Assembly (NCBI GenBank): GCA_025355005.1
Contig: JANXLV010000222.1
Span: 1 to 42,478 of the forward strand
Reading direction: 5' to 3'
Origin: Myxococcales bacterium
GTDB taxonomy: Bacteria; Myxococcota_A; Polyangia; Polyangiales; Polyangiaceae
DNA: 42,478 bases
Part shown: positions 22,492 to 31,194 of the stretch, piece by piece
How positions within the stretch are numbered: the stretch's first letter is position 1
Layout of the letters: each line of letters starts with the position of its first letter
Translations under genes and position numbers: made by a program
Notes under the pieces: model-generated
Seen by the model: the letters and a program-made list of their open reading frames with translations, nothing else
Told to the model about the DNA's origin: nothing
Database searches by the model: none

Positions 22492-23790
22492 CTACTTGAT
22501 CGCCTGCGATAGCGTCGCGACGGTGTCCGCGTATGCGACCTGGTCCTGCGGGGACTGCCTCAAGAACTGCTCGATCTTCGGCATCTTCGCGAGCGCTTCG
22601 TCGAGCTCCTTGTCGGAGCCCTTCGCATAGGCGCCCATCGTCACGAGATCTCGCTTTGCTTCGTACACTCCCATCATCGCTCGCAGCTTCCTCGCTGCGT
22701 CGCGTTGCTCCGGCGTGACGATCGCGTCCATCACGCGCGAGAGTGACATCGTGACATCGACTGCGGGGTAGCGACCGCGTGCGGCGATGCCTCGGTCGAG
22801 GACCACGTGGCCGTCGAGGATGCCGCGCACCTCGTCGGCGATGGGCTCGTCCATGTCGCCGCCTTCGACGAGGACCGTGTAGATTGCAGTGATCGACCCG
22901 TGCGCGCTCTGGCCCGAGCGTTCGAGCAAGCGCGGGAGCATCGCGAAGACGCTCGGCGGGTATCCGCGGCGCGCGGGCGGCTCTCCCGCTGCGAGCCCGA
23001 CCTCGCGCTGCGCGCGTGCGAAGCGCGTGACGGAGTCGACGAGGAGCATCACGCGCTTGCCTTGATCGCGGAAGTGCTCAGCGTACGCTGTGGCGACCTG
23101 CGCGGCACGCAGCCGTTCGAGCGCGGCGACGTCGCTCGTCGCGACCACGACGACGCTCTTCTTCCGCCCTTCTTCGCCGAGCGCGTGCTCCAGGAACTCG
23201 CCCACCTCACGGCCGCGCTCGCCTACGAGCGCGACGACGACGACATCCGCCAGAACACCGCGCGCCACGGCGCCGAGCAGCGTGGACTTGCCGACGCCAG
23301 AGCCAGCGAAGAGGCCCACGCGCTGACCTTCACCGAGCGTGAGCAGACCGTCGAGCACGCGGACGCCCGTGGCGATGGTCTTCGACACTGGCCGTCGGTC
23401 GAGCGCCGTGGGCGGATCGCGATCGACGGGAACGTCGACGCCCTTGGTGAACGCCGGCCCGCCGTCGATCGGGCGACCGAGCCCATCGACCACGCGCCCC
23501 AGCATGTGGTCGGACACGCGCACGGTGAACTGCCCGCCGACCGCCTCCACCAGATCATCGGGGCCGACGCCGGTGAGCGGCCCGAGCGGCATCGCGACGG
23601 CCTCACCGCCCGAAAAGCCGACGACCTCGCACAGAAGCGGTGAGCCGCGACGCGCGACGCTGACGACGTCACCCACGCGGACGCCAGGCATCGAGAAGCG
23701 CATCGACAACCCGACGACCTCCGTCACGCGGCCCGTCGTGCGGACCGCGGGTGTCGCCGCGAGGCGAGCCTTGAGCGCGTCGAAGTCCAT
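22492..23790 (-). CDS. FliI/SctN (YscN)-family type III export ATPase, orphan
   Basis: 432 residues, the usual length for flagellar FliI or injectisome SctN ATPases. The N-terminal beta domain is followed by Walker A AGSGVGKST (162-170), the family-specific GERGREVGEFLE (190-201), and Walker B LLVDSVTRFARAQRE (D252). The RRGYPPSVFAMLPRLLERSG segment and the closing ILDGHVVLDRGIAARGRYPA region are both typical. It lacks the long N-terminus of the F1 beta subunit. No other flagellar or secretion-system gene (FliH/SctL, FlhA/SctV, C-ring, needle) is recognisable here. It could be an isolated ATPase for a system encoded elsewhere or a repurposed one. The function of the neighbours gives no clue. 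Confidence 0.88.
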   Translation of the reverse strand: MDFDALKARLAATPAVRTTGRVTEVVGLSMRFSMPGVRVGDVVSVARRGSPLLCEVVGFSGGEAVAMPLGPLTGVGPDDLVEAVGGQFTVRVSDHMLGRVVDGLGRPIDGGPAFTKGVDVPVDRDPPTALDRRPVSKTIATGVRVLDGLLTLGEGQRVGLFAGSGVGKSTLLGAVARGVLADVVVVALVGERGREVGEFLEHALGEEGRKKSVVVVATSDVAALERLRAAQVATAYAEHFRDQGKRVMLLVDSVTRFARAQREVGLAAGEPPARRGYPPSVFAMLPRLLERSGQSAHGSITAIYTVLVEGGDMDEPIADEVRGILDGHVVLDRGIAARGRYPAVDVTMSLSRVMDAIVTPEQRDAARKLRAMMGVYEAKRDLVTMGAYAKGSDKELDEALAKMPKIEQFLRQSPQDQVAYADTVATLSQAIK

Positions 23791-23840
23791 TGCCCGCCAA
23801 GCCTACCGCGCTTCTCACCGCATGTGGGGAAGCGCGCGGC

Positions 23841-24005
23841 CTACCACTCCGTGCCCTTCGCCAGCCAGTCGTACATCCAGGGATCCGTCAGCGTCGTCGA
23901 GATTCCTCGCGGCGGAAGGCTGCGCCTCGCGGGCGTCGTGGCGCGCTCTCGCACGCTCGCGCGCGCCTCCGGGCTCTGGTGCACGCGCGCAAACACTGCC
24001 AGCAT
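23841..24005 (-). CDS. Possible small ORF upstream of the export ATPase
   Basis: A 54-codon frame on the - strand (MLAVFARVHQSPEARA at the start, DPWMYDWLAKGTEW at the end) with about 89% G or C at third codon positions, close to real genes here. It ends 50 bp before the ATPase start. No convincing ribosome-binding site is visible, and the frame is open upstream to 24161, crossing the start of the divergent acyltransferase gene. No family recognised. Also consistent with noncoding GC-rich sequence or a decayed gene end. The rest of the 304-bp divergent region shows nothing else. Confidence 0.3.
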   Translation of the reverse strand: MLAVFARVHQSPEARASVRERATTPARRSLPPRGISTTLTDPWMYDWLAKGTEW

Positions 24006-24094
24006 CGGCGGAAGGGAAGGTCGCATACGCGGTACTACGGCACGCCTGCCGATTTCTTTACCCGCCCACGTCGTTTTTCTCTCTAATCGACTCC

Positions 24095-25510
24095 ATGCAT
24101 GAATCCGTGGGGGATAGGAGGGTGAGCGATCGCGCCTCTCTGAACACGCTCGACCGGTCATTCCTCGCGTCCGAGAGCCGCGACGTCATGATGCACGTCG
24201 GCTCGCTCCTGCGGTTCTCACCGCCGAAGGACGGTCCTCGCGATCTGGGAGAGAAGCTGCGCGAGGAGCTACTCAACGACCCGATCGTGCACAGCCCGTG
24301 GAACCTGCGCCTCGCGCATCCCGACATGCTGTCGCACCCGCTCCAGTCGTGGACGGAGGATCCGAACTTCGACATCGAGTACCACGTGAGGCGCTCCGCG
24401 CTCGCATCACCCGGAGACGAGCGCGAGCTCGGCATCCTGGTGTCGCGCCTGCACGGCCAACCGCTCGACTTCCACAGGCCTCCCTGGGAGGCGCATTTCA
24501 TCGAGGGCCTGGAGAACGGCGACTTCGCGATCTACACGAAGGTGCATCATGCACTCATCGACGGTTACACGGGCATGCGCATGCTCATCCGCAGCTTCTC
24601 CACGGACCCCGATGACAAACACACGCCGCTCTTCTTCTCGCGCGGCCCGAAGGAGCGAGAGCCGCGCGCCCCCAGAGAAGAGGAGGCCACGTACGACGCG
24701 CTGCTCCGCGTACTTCGCGAGCAGGCGAGCGTCACCAAGGCGATCAGCCGCGCGCTCGGCAACGTGATCCGCGCGGTGCGCATGCACGACCACGAGCTCG
24801 TCACCCCGTTCGACGTGCCGCGCTCCGTCCTCAACCAGAAGATCACGCGCAGCCGCCGCTTCGCCACGCAGCAGGTGCCCATCGCGACGGTGAAGCGCGT
24901 CGCCACCGCGGCCTCCGCGACAGTGAACGACGTGGTGCTCGCGATCTGCGGCGCGTCACTCCGGCGCTTCCTTCTCGAGAACGGAGACCTGCCACCAAAA
25001 CCCCTCGTCGCGATGGTGCCCGTCAACATCAGACCCAAGGACGATCCCGGCGGAAGCGGCAACGCTGTCGGCGCAATCCTCGCGACGCTCGGCACCGACA
25101 TCGAAGATCCCGTCGCGCGTCTCGCCGCGATCGCAGCGTCCACGCGTCGCGCCAAGGAGCAGCTGTCCGGCATGTCGAAGAACGCGATCATGCAGTACAG
25201 CGCGATCGTCCTCACGCCCATGATGCTGTCGTTCATTCCGGGCGCGGCAGGCCGTTTTCGCCCCGCGTTCAACATCGTCGTGTCCAACGTGCCCGGTCCG
25301 GAGATGCCGCTCTACTTCCGCGGCTGGCGGCTCGAGCAGATGTATCCGCTCTCGATCCCGTTCCACGGCTACGGCCTCAACATCACCGTGCAGAGCTACG
25401 CGGGTAACCTGGGCTTCGGATTCACTGGCTGTCGCGACACGCTGCCGCACTTGCAGCGGCTCGCGGTGTACAGCGAAGAGGTCCTGGCAGAGCTCGACGC
25501 CGCGCTGTGA
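24095..25510 (+). CDS. Wax ester synthase/diacylglycerol acyltransferase (WS/DGAT)
   Basis: About 471 residues. Joins acyl-CoA to fatty alcohol or diacylglycerol, making wax esters or triacylglycerol at the membrane. The active-site motif HHALIDG (HHxxxDG) is at 151-157. The N-terminal LNTLDRSFLASESRDVMMHV and the C-terminal FNIVVSNVPGPEMPLYFRG plus NITVQSYAGNLGFGF are strong family matches. The ATG at 24095 begins the family-like region; a GTG at 24121 next to AGGAGG is an alternative but too close to it. The open frame upstream to 23339 is a shadow of the ATPase gene. The gene is divergent from the ATPase and ends 40 bp from convergent dnaJ. A storage-lipid role is family knowledge. Confidence 0.9.
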   Translation: MHESVGDRRVSDRASLNTLDRSFLASESRDVMMHVGSLLRFSPPKDGPRDLGEKLREELLNDPIVHSPWNLRLAHPDMLSHPLQSWTEDPNFDIEYHVRRSALASPGDERELGILVSRLHGQPLDFHRPPWEAHFIEGLENGDFAIYTKVHHALIDGYTGMRMLIRSFSTDPDDKHTPLFFSRGPKEREPRAPREEEATYDALLRVLREQASVTKAISRALGNVIRAVRMHDHELVTPFDVPRSVLNQKITRSRRFATQQVPIATVKRVATAASATVNDVVLAICGASLRRFLLENGDLPPKPLVAMVPVNIRPKDDPGGSGNAVGAILATLGTDIEDPVARLAAIAASTRRAKEQLSGMSKNAIMQYSAIVLTPMMLSFIPGAAGRFRPAFNIVVSNVPGPEMPLYFRGWRLEQMYPLSIPFHGYGLNITVQSYAGNLGFGFTGCRDTLPHLQRLAVYSEEVLAELDAAL

Positions 25511-25550
25511 ATTGCCTTTTGCAGCGGCCCGGAACGCGCAAGGAGCAGCG

Positions 25551-26687
25551 CTACGAGGACGCGGCCTTCTTGCCGTCTTTTTTCTCGCCGCGATCGCCCA
25601 CGTGGACCTTCAGCTCGTCATTCAGTTGCTCGAGGAGCTTGCGCGCGTTCTCCGTCAGCGTGATGGGCACGTTCACGTCGATCACGGCGACCAGCGTCCC
25701 GCGACCACGACCGTCGAGGCGCGGCACGCCCTGGTTCTTCAGCGCGATCGGCGTGCCGGGCTGCGTTCCCGGCGGCACGCTCACGGTCACGGTGGTCTCG
25801 CCTTCGTGGCCGACCGGCACCAGCGCGGGCACCGGTATCTCTGCGCCCAGCGCGGCCTCGGTGAAGGACACCTTCACGCGCGTGACCAGGTCCGCACCAT
25901 CGCGCTCGAAACGAGCGTCTTCCTCCACGTCGATCTCCACGTAGAGATCGCCCGCGGCCGCACCACGCACGCCACCCATTCCCTGCCCCGACACGCGCAG
26001 CCGCTGACCCGCGTCCAGGCCCGCGGGGAACTGCACGGTGACCTTGCGCGTCTTCTCGACGGCGCCGCGACCTTCACAGCCCTTGCACGGAGTCTTGATG
26101 ACCATGCCCTGGCCACCGCACTTGCCACACGGCGACGAGAACATCACGAAGCCGCGCGCAGACGAGACCTGACCGGAGCCGCGACACTGCGCGCACGCCT
26201 CGGGTTTGGTGCCGGCCTTGGCGCCGGAGCCTTCGCAATCGGTGCAAGGCGAGGGCGCCCGAACGATCACCTCGCGCTTGGTCCCGAAAGCAGCTTCCTG
26301 GAGCGTCAGCCGTTGCTGCACACGAAGGTCCGCGCCGCGACCGCGCTGCTGACGCTTGCCGCCACCGCCGAACCCGAAGCCACCCGAGAACATCTCCGAG
26401 AAGAGGTCCTGCATGTGGGAGAACATGTCCCCCATGTCCTGACCACCCCCGCCCCCGCCGCCCTGCAGCCCATCGTGGCCGAACTGGTCGTAGATCTGGC
26501 GCTTCTGGTCGTCCGTGAGGACCTGGTACGCCTCGCTCGCTTCCTTGAATTTCGCCTCTGCGGCGGCGTCCCCGGGGTTGCGGTCGGGGTGGTGCTTTAG
26601 CGCCTCCCGCTTGTAGGACTTGCGGATCTCCTCTGCAGAGGCTTCCCGGGCGACCCCCAGAACTTCGTAAAAGCAACGCTTGGACAT
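25551..26687 (-). CDS. dnaJ: Chaperone DnaJ
   Basis: 378 residues with full type I architecture. The J domain (about 5-70) carries the HPD triplet in LKHHPDRNPGD. A Gly/Phe-rich region follows (about 75-110), then four zinc-binding repeats CTDCEGSG, CAQCRGSG, CGKCGGQG and CKGCEGRG, and then the client-binding C-terminal domains. It delivers substrates to DnaK and stimulates its ATPase. The C-terminus is Lys-rich. The ATG lies 36 bp downstream of the coiled-coil protein gene, so it is likely the last gene of that transcript. No dnaK or grpE is in the window, and the nearest heat-shock-type gene is the RpoH-like sigma at 7.5 kb. Confidence 0.95.
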   Translation of the reverse strand: MSKRCFYEVLGVAREASAEEIRKSYKREALKHHPDRNPGDAAAEAKFKEASEAYQVLTDDQKRQIYDQFGHDGLQGGGGGGGQDMGDMFSHMQDLFSEMFSGGFGFGGGGKRQQRGRGADLRVQQRLTLQEAAFGTKREVIVRAPSPCTDCEGSGAKAGTKPEACAQCRGSGQVSSARGFVMFSSPCGKCGGQGMVIKTPCKGCEGRGAVEKTRKVTVQFPAGLDAGQRLRVSGQGMGGVRGAAAGDLYVEIDVEEDARFERDGADLVTRVKVSFTEAALGAEIPVPALVPVGHEGETTVTVSVPPGTQPGTPIALKNQGVPRLDGRGRGTLVAVIDVNVPITLTENARKLLEQLNDELKVHVGDRGEKKDGKKAASS

Positions 26688-26723
26688 ACCGCCTGGCTCA
26701 AACTAATGCGGGAAAATGGTGTG

Positions 26724-28490
26724 TCAACGGGCGCCTGCGCCGGAAACACGGCCTTCTCGTTGGGCGCTCATCTGCTCGATCAGCGCCATCTTCTCTGCCA
26801 GAGCCGCCCGGAGCTCGTCGAGGCCGAGGCCGGACTCGATGCGCTTCTTGTCTTCGTGCTCCTGGGCGAGGGCCCGGCGCAGGGTGTCGATCTCTCGCTC
26901 GAGGTCGGTGATGCGGGCCTGGGTAGCGGCGCCAGCACCGCCTTCCTTGCCAGCGGGGCCAGCGGGGCCAGCGGGGCCAGCGGCGAGCATCGCCGCGCTG
27001 TCCGCGATCGCCAGGTTTTGCTCCAGCTCCGCGATGCGCCAGTCGCGCGCGAGCAGCTCGCCCTCGTACCGTGCGATCTCCATCGCCATCGCACGGACGC
27101 TCTGGCGGGCGGCCTCGAGCTCGGCGTCTGGCGGGCCGGCCTCTGCCATCGGCGGGGGCTCGACGGTCTGGGATGCCTTGAACTTGGACTCCGCGGCCGT
27201 TGCGGGCTCGGGGGACTGAGGCCGAGCATCCTCGAGCGACTGAACGAGCTCGCGGACGATGCGCTCGCGTCGAACGATCTCGCGCTCCAGCTCTGCGACC
27301 ACAGAGGCGCGCTCGCGAAGACGCTGCTCGGCCTGGGCGAGCTCGTGCGCGTGCTCCTCTGCGTGCTTCTCGATGGACTGTTCCAGGTGCTGGAGCCGCG
27401 TAGTGGCGCGCTTCTCTGCGTCCACCACCTCGCGTTGCGCCACAATGACGCGCTGCTCTGCGGCGGCGATCGTGGCAGCCGCGCGGAGAAGCTCCTCCGC
27501 TTGACGCTTGTTCTTCTCACGCTCGTCGCGCAGGTGCTGCTCGTAGCCACCGAGGCGGTTCGACTGCGCGCGCGACTCCGAGAGCTGCGTGCCGAGCACG
27601 TCTGCGCGGAGACGCGCCTCCGCGAGCTCCGCGGCCATCGCCCCCATCACCTCTGCGCGCGCCGACGCGGCGGCCTGAACGGAGATGCGGCGCTCCCCCT
27701 CTACCTCTGCCTCGCGCGCGGCCTCGCTCTGGCGAACGCGCTCTGCCGCTTCGTTCGCGAGGTCTTCCTCGCTGGGTTGTTCTTCGAGCGGGAGCTGGAA
27801 CAGCGCGTACGTGTCGAGCTCCGCGGCCTCGTGCGAGGCGGCGATCACGAAGTGCTCGGGCGTGGGTGGCTCTGGCGCGAGCTGCGAGTCGACGCTGACC
27901 GCGGGCTCGTTGTCTCCCTGACCCAGCTCCGCGAGCGCGACGCCGCGCCACGGGATCTTCGCGGCCACGCGCACGAAGCCGAAGCACACCGCGAACATGT
28001 CGTAGAAGGACTCGTACGGGATGGCCCGCGTGGTGTCGCCGGTGGCATCCGCGTTGGCGGTCGCGGCGAGCACGAGGCCGTCCGTCGTGATCAGCCGCGC
28101 AAGCTCCCGCGCGAGCTTCTCCGGATCGGGCGACGCCGTCATGTCCGCAACGATGGCCGCGTCGAACGCGCCGTCCCGCACCTCGAACGTATGCGGAAGC
28201 GGACGAACCACGACCGCCCTTGGAGAGCGCTGCGCCGCGCCGCGCGCACGAGCTGCGTCGCCATCGTACGCGTGAACGCTTCGTGCGCCGAGCTGGAGCA
28301 GACGCTGAGGCACTCCGCTGTCCACGTCACCGATGAAGAGCACGCTCCGTCCGCTGATGTACGCCTCCGCGTACGCCGCAAGCACGTGGCCCAGAGAGGT
28401 GGACGATTGTTGAGTCAAGGGAGGCGGATAATGCTGCTTTTCCGCCTCGCCCGCAAGAGGTCGCTGCCAGGGCTCGTCGAAGACGGACAC
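26724..28490 (-). CDS. Methyltransferase-like domain fused to long coiled coil
   Basis: 588 residues from a GTG start. Residues 45-160 resemble a class I SAM-binding Rossmann fold: SVLFIGDVDSG (49-59) as the glycine-rich loop, VHAYDGD (72-78) with the acidic residue that would contact SAM ribose, and FDAAIVADMTA as the post-motif strand. Residues about 240-440 and 500-575 are heptad-rich, charged coiled coil. A collagen-like AGPAGPAGPAGK interrupts it. No catalytic motif IV is clear, so it may bind SAM without methylating, or be a scaffold. Stop and start gaps of 16 and 36 bp tie it to the large membrane protein gene upstream and dnaJ downstream. Long coiled-coil proteins often organise polar or gliding machinery in myxobacteria; any such role here is a guess. 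Confidence 0.7.
   Translation of the reverse strand: MSVFDEPWQRPLAGEAEKQHYPPPLTQQSSTSLGHVLAAYAEAYISGRSVLFIGDVDSGVPQRLLQLGARSVHAYDGDAARARGAAQRSPRAVVVRPLPHTFEVRDGAFDAAIVADMTASPDPEKLARELARLITTDGLVLAATANADATGDTTRAIPYESFYDMFAVCFGFVRVAAKIPWRGVALAELGQGDNEPAVSVDSQLAPEPPTPEHFVIAASHEAAELDTYALFQLPLEEQPSEEDLANEAAERVRQSEAAREAEVEGERRISVQAAASARAEVMGAMAAELAEARLRADVLGTQLSESRAQSNRLGGYEQHLRDEREKNKRQAEELLRAAATIAAAEQRVIVAQREVVDAEKRATTRLQHLEQSIEKHAEEHAHELAQAEQRLRERASVVAELEREIVRRERIVRELVQSLEDARPQSPEPATAAESKFKASQTVEPPPMAEAGPPDAELEAARQSVRAMAMEIARYEGELLARDWRIAELEQNLAIADSAAMLAAGPAGPAGPAGKEGGAGAATQARITDLEREIDTLRRALAQEHEDKKRIESGLGLDELRAALAEKMALIEQMSAQREGRVSGAGAR
26949..26984. repeat. Four 9-bp tandem repeats encoding a collagen-like stretch
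   Basis: Four copies of GCCAGCGGG (last base changed in the fourth), reading as Ala-Gly-Pro repeats on the coding strand. A 9-bp unit keeps the frame whatever the copy number. Confidence 0.85.
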
Positions 28491-28506
28491 GATGGGATCG
28501 TGATCG

Positions 28507-30261
28507 TCACGTCGCGGAGCAAGTAGCGGCCACCGCGGCGTCGCGACGCTCCACGCGGCGCTCGTTCTTCACGCGGCTCTCCGCGCGGCGATGATCCTTG
28601 AGGTGCGTGGTGAGCGAGGAGAGCAGGCGCACGGTCGAGTCGAGCGAGAGGCCATCGGGGACAAGGCGCTGCACGCGCTCTCCAGGGCGGCGACCGGGGA
28701 GGAAGGCCGCGCTGCGCTGCTGGAGCTTCGCGTGCGCGTGCGTTCCCTCCATCACGCGGACCCACACCTCGGGCAGCGCGGACACGCCAGTGAGGTGCGG
28801 ATACTTCGCGACCGCGACCTCGATCGCAAGGAGTCCGGGCATCGGCTCCGTCGGCTCCACACCCAGGCGAAGCTCGTCGGGCGTGTCCCTTCCTTCGGGG
28901 ATCCGTCCGCTCAGGCTAGGCGTGAGGCCGTACGCCGGGATGCGCGCGGCGACCTTCGCGAGCAGCTCCTCTACTTGCACGTCGAACGCGTCTGCGCGGA
29001 ACGCGGCGGAGAGGAGCATGGGCATGGGCACGAGCGCCGTGAGCGGCACGGTGAGCGCGAGCCCACCCGCAACGCGCTCCGCGGCCGCATAGCCGAGCGC
29101 GACCACCGCGAGGTACACGCCCAGCAGCATGCGCGAGCCGCGAACGGACCGCGCGCGGCTCTGCGGCAGATGCGGGAGCGTGACCCACTTGCCGGGACCG
29201 CGCGCCTTCGATGTCGTGCGCACGGCGCGCTCCGACAAGAGGAGCGTCGCAAGCGCGAAGAGGCACGTCCCCGCGGCCGGCTGCTCGAAGCACGCGAGCA
29301 GCGCGCCACCCAGCACGAAGAGCGGCGCGACGTAGAGACGTACGAACGCGGGAACCGGGATGAGCGGCCTCGTGTGCTCACCGGAGGTCCGCTCGCGACG
29401 GTTCGCGAGCACGCCGACGAAGAGAGCGCACGCCGCGGCCGCTGCGAACAGCGCGAGCTTCACGGGGCTGCGCTCCTCGCCGCCCTTTACGGGAGGAGGA
29501 GGGGGCGGGCGGAGCTCCGGTGACGTGGCCTTGGGCAGCGCGCGCGGATCGACCTTGATTTCCCACGTGACGGCCTCGGACTTCCCGACGTGCGCGCGCG
29601 TCAGCGTGAGGCGATCGATCGTGGGGAGGCGCTCGAGGTTGGTGACGACAGTAGAGCCAAGCTCGGCGAGGTGCGGCTCGGTGGGCGCGGCGGGGAGCTC
29701 GAAGGCGAAGCGTGAAGCGTCGTGCCCCTCGGGCGCGGGCGAGCTCTTGAAGGCGAGCCGGAAGAGGCTCTTGTCACGCGAGAGGCGGTGCGTGCCCACC
29801 AGATCGATCGCGTAGCGAATGGTCACCCGGTAGGAGCCGCGGCGGAGCCCCTTCTCCGGCTGATCGACGACCACGCGCATGGGCTCTTCGGGAATGTCGG
29901 TGGCCTTCGCATCCATGGCCGGCGCAAAGTCGACCCCCTTCTGCGTGGCGCTCGTCTGCCCGACCTCGACGTGACCGCCGAGCGAATCGCCGGCCTCCGT
30001 CGTGAGGTCCATCGTCGGCGCCGGCACGATGCCGCGATCGATCGTGCCGAGATCGAGCGAGCGAATCGGACCTGCGACAACGCGTAGCTTCACCAGCCGC
30101 TCGACCTGCGCGGTGCCATCCTCCGCGACGGTGAGCTTCATGTCGGAGCTGGTCTCGTGCCACTCGAGCCACTTGCCCTCCGCACGCGCGGACGCCGGCG
30201 CAAGCAAGGCACCGAGGGAGAGAACAAGCGCGACGACGAACGGCCGAGACCACGAGGGCAT
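28507..30261 (-). CDS. Large membrane protein with extracytoplasmic N-terminal domain (DUF2207-like)
   Basis: 584 residues. A signal peptide is followed by ASARAEGKWLEWH; cleavage is likely near residue 27. An extracytoplasmic domain of about 220 residues shows the pattern of DUF2207-type proteins (EDGTAQVERLVKLRVVAGPI near the start, RGSYRVTIRYAIDLVG in the middle). A Pro-rich hinge follows, then hydrophobic segments near 270-290, 305-345 and 385-430. The C-terminal soluble region is about 150 residues, ending in an Arg-rich tail. The family call is tentative. It is first in an operon with the methyltransferase-like coiled-coil gene (16-bp gap) and dnaJ, and is divergent from a lipoprotein gene 128 bp away. 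Confidence 0.65.
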   Translation of the reverse strand: MPSWSRPFVVALVLSLGALLAPASARAEGKWLEWHETSSDMKLTVAEDGTAQVERLVKLRVVAGPIRSLDLGTIDRGIVPAPTMDLTTEAGDSLGGHVEVGQTSATQKGVDFAPAMDAKATDIPEEPMRVVVDQPEKGLRRGSYRVTIRYAIDLVGTHRLSRDKSLFRLAFKSSPAPEGHDASRFAFELPAAPTEPHLAELGSTVVTNLERLPTIDRLTLTRAHVGKSEAVTWEIKVDPRALPKATSPELRPPPPPPVKGGEERSPVKLALFAAAAACALFVGVLANRRERTSGEHTRPLIPVPAFVRLYVAPLFVLGGALLACFEQPAAGTCLFALATLLLSERAVRTTSKARGPGKWVTLPHLPQSRARSVRGSRMLLGVYLAVVALGYAAAERVAGGLALTVPLTALVPMPMLLSAAFRADAFDVQVEELLAKVAARIPAYGLTPSLSGRIPEGRDTPDELRLGVEPTEPMPGLLAIEVAVAKYPHLTGVSALPEVWVRVMEGTHAHAKLQQRSAAFLPGRRPGERVQRLVPDGLSLDSTVRLLSSLTTHLKDHRRAESRVKNERRVERRDAAVAATCSAT

Positions 30262-30389
30262 CGTCTCATCTGGTTAACGAAGTCGAGACCCGAGGGCCAA
30301 GAAAGCCGCGTTCTCCTTGCTGCGGACCTCGGAAGGCGCCACGATGAAGGATTCCACCTTCCACGCGGTCCCACGCGGAGAGCATAAAA

Positions 30390-31160
30390 ATGAGAAGCGC
30401 GCTGTCTCGGGTTGCATGTGTCGTCGTTTCCGCTCTCGCTGCCTCGGCGTGCTCTGGTCAATTGCTGATCGACGGCGCCGGCGCCGACGCGGGGGCCGAG
30501 GGCGGCATCCACCCGACGAAGGACGCGGGCTTCACGGTGCCGCAGTTCGACAGCGGCCCCTTCTCGAAGCCCGACGCGACCATCCCGAAGGACTCGGGCG
30601 ACCCTGGCGAGGCGGGCGGTGGTGACTGCCCCGCGCCCATCACGGCCATGGATATCATCGAGGTCCACCCGCCCAAGGACAACACGCAGGGCTCGTGCAC
30701 CAACCCGGAGCTCCTGAAGGTAACGGGGAAGTACTCGGACATCCTCGCGGCGGTGAGCTCGACCTGCGCCGCGTGTCTCTTCTCCGAGGCCAACGACATG
30801 GCGAACTCGCAGTTCTTCGTCTGGGCAGACACGATGCACGTCAACGTGTCGCTCGAGAACTTCGGAGCCTGTATGGGCTCATCGCTCTCCGGCGGCAACG
30901 CGGCGTGCGGCAAGGCGGCGGAGGAGGTCGAGTCCTGCCTCGAGGCCGCGTGCCCGAGGGATGGGGGGGGCAACACAACCTGCACGAACGTCACCGATTC
31001 GGAGTGCGTCATGGCCGCCGTCGCCGGTGACTGCAAGATCTACGACGACAAGCAGACGGCGAACTGCGGCGGCGCCGTGGCGCTCAAGGCGATCTTCGGC
31101 AAGTGCTTCGACAGCAAGGGCTCACCCGACCCAGGCATCAAGCTCCTCTGCGGCCCCTGA
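30390..31160 (+). CDS. Cysteine-rich lipoprotein of unknown function
   Basis: 256 residues. The signal peptide ends at lipobox ASAC (C21), then a tether rich in Asp, Gly and Pro with DAGAEGG, TKDAG and PKDSGD. The mature domain carries more than a dozen cysteines in paired spacings (STCAACLFSEANDM, ESCLEAACPRDGG, NVTDSECVMAAVAGDC, NCGG, GKCF). This implies a disulfide-stapled exported domain. The style resembles the poly-Gly lipoprotein at 18 kb, though I cannot align them convincingly. It is divergent from the membrane protein at 30261. No enzymatic motif. Confidence 0.75.
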   Translation: MRSALSRVACVVVSALAASACSGQLLIDGAGADAGAEGGIHPTKDAGFTVPQFDSGPFSKPDATIPKDSGDPGEAGGGDCPAPITAMDIIEVHPPKDNTQGSCTNPELLKVTGKYSDILAAVSSTCAACLFSEANDMANSQFFVWADTMHVNVSLENFGACMGSSLSGGNAACGKAAEEVESCLEAACPRDGGGNTTCTNVTDSECVMAAVAGDCKIYDDKQTANCGGAVALKAIFGKCFDSKGSPDPGIKLLCGP

Positions 31161-31194
31161 CAACCGCGCTTGCGCCGCGGCACGCGGGCGGCGG

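Noticed and set aside
23339..24094. 252-codon N-terminal extension of the acyltransferase frame
   Set aside because: Most of it is antisense to the export ATPase gene and is Ser/Thr/Arg/Pro-rich. Family similarity begins only after the ATG at 24095.
30961..31194. Upstream extension of the unknown protein gene
   Set aside because: Overlaps the coding end of the cysteine-rich lipoprotein in another frame and is Ser/Arg-rich; the tandem ATGs at 31195 are the better start.
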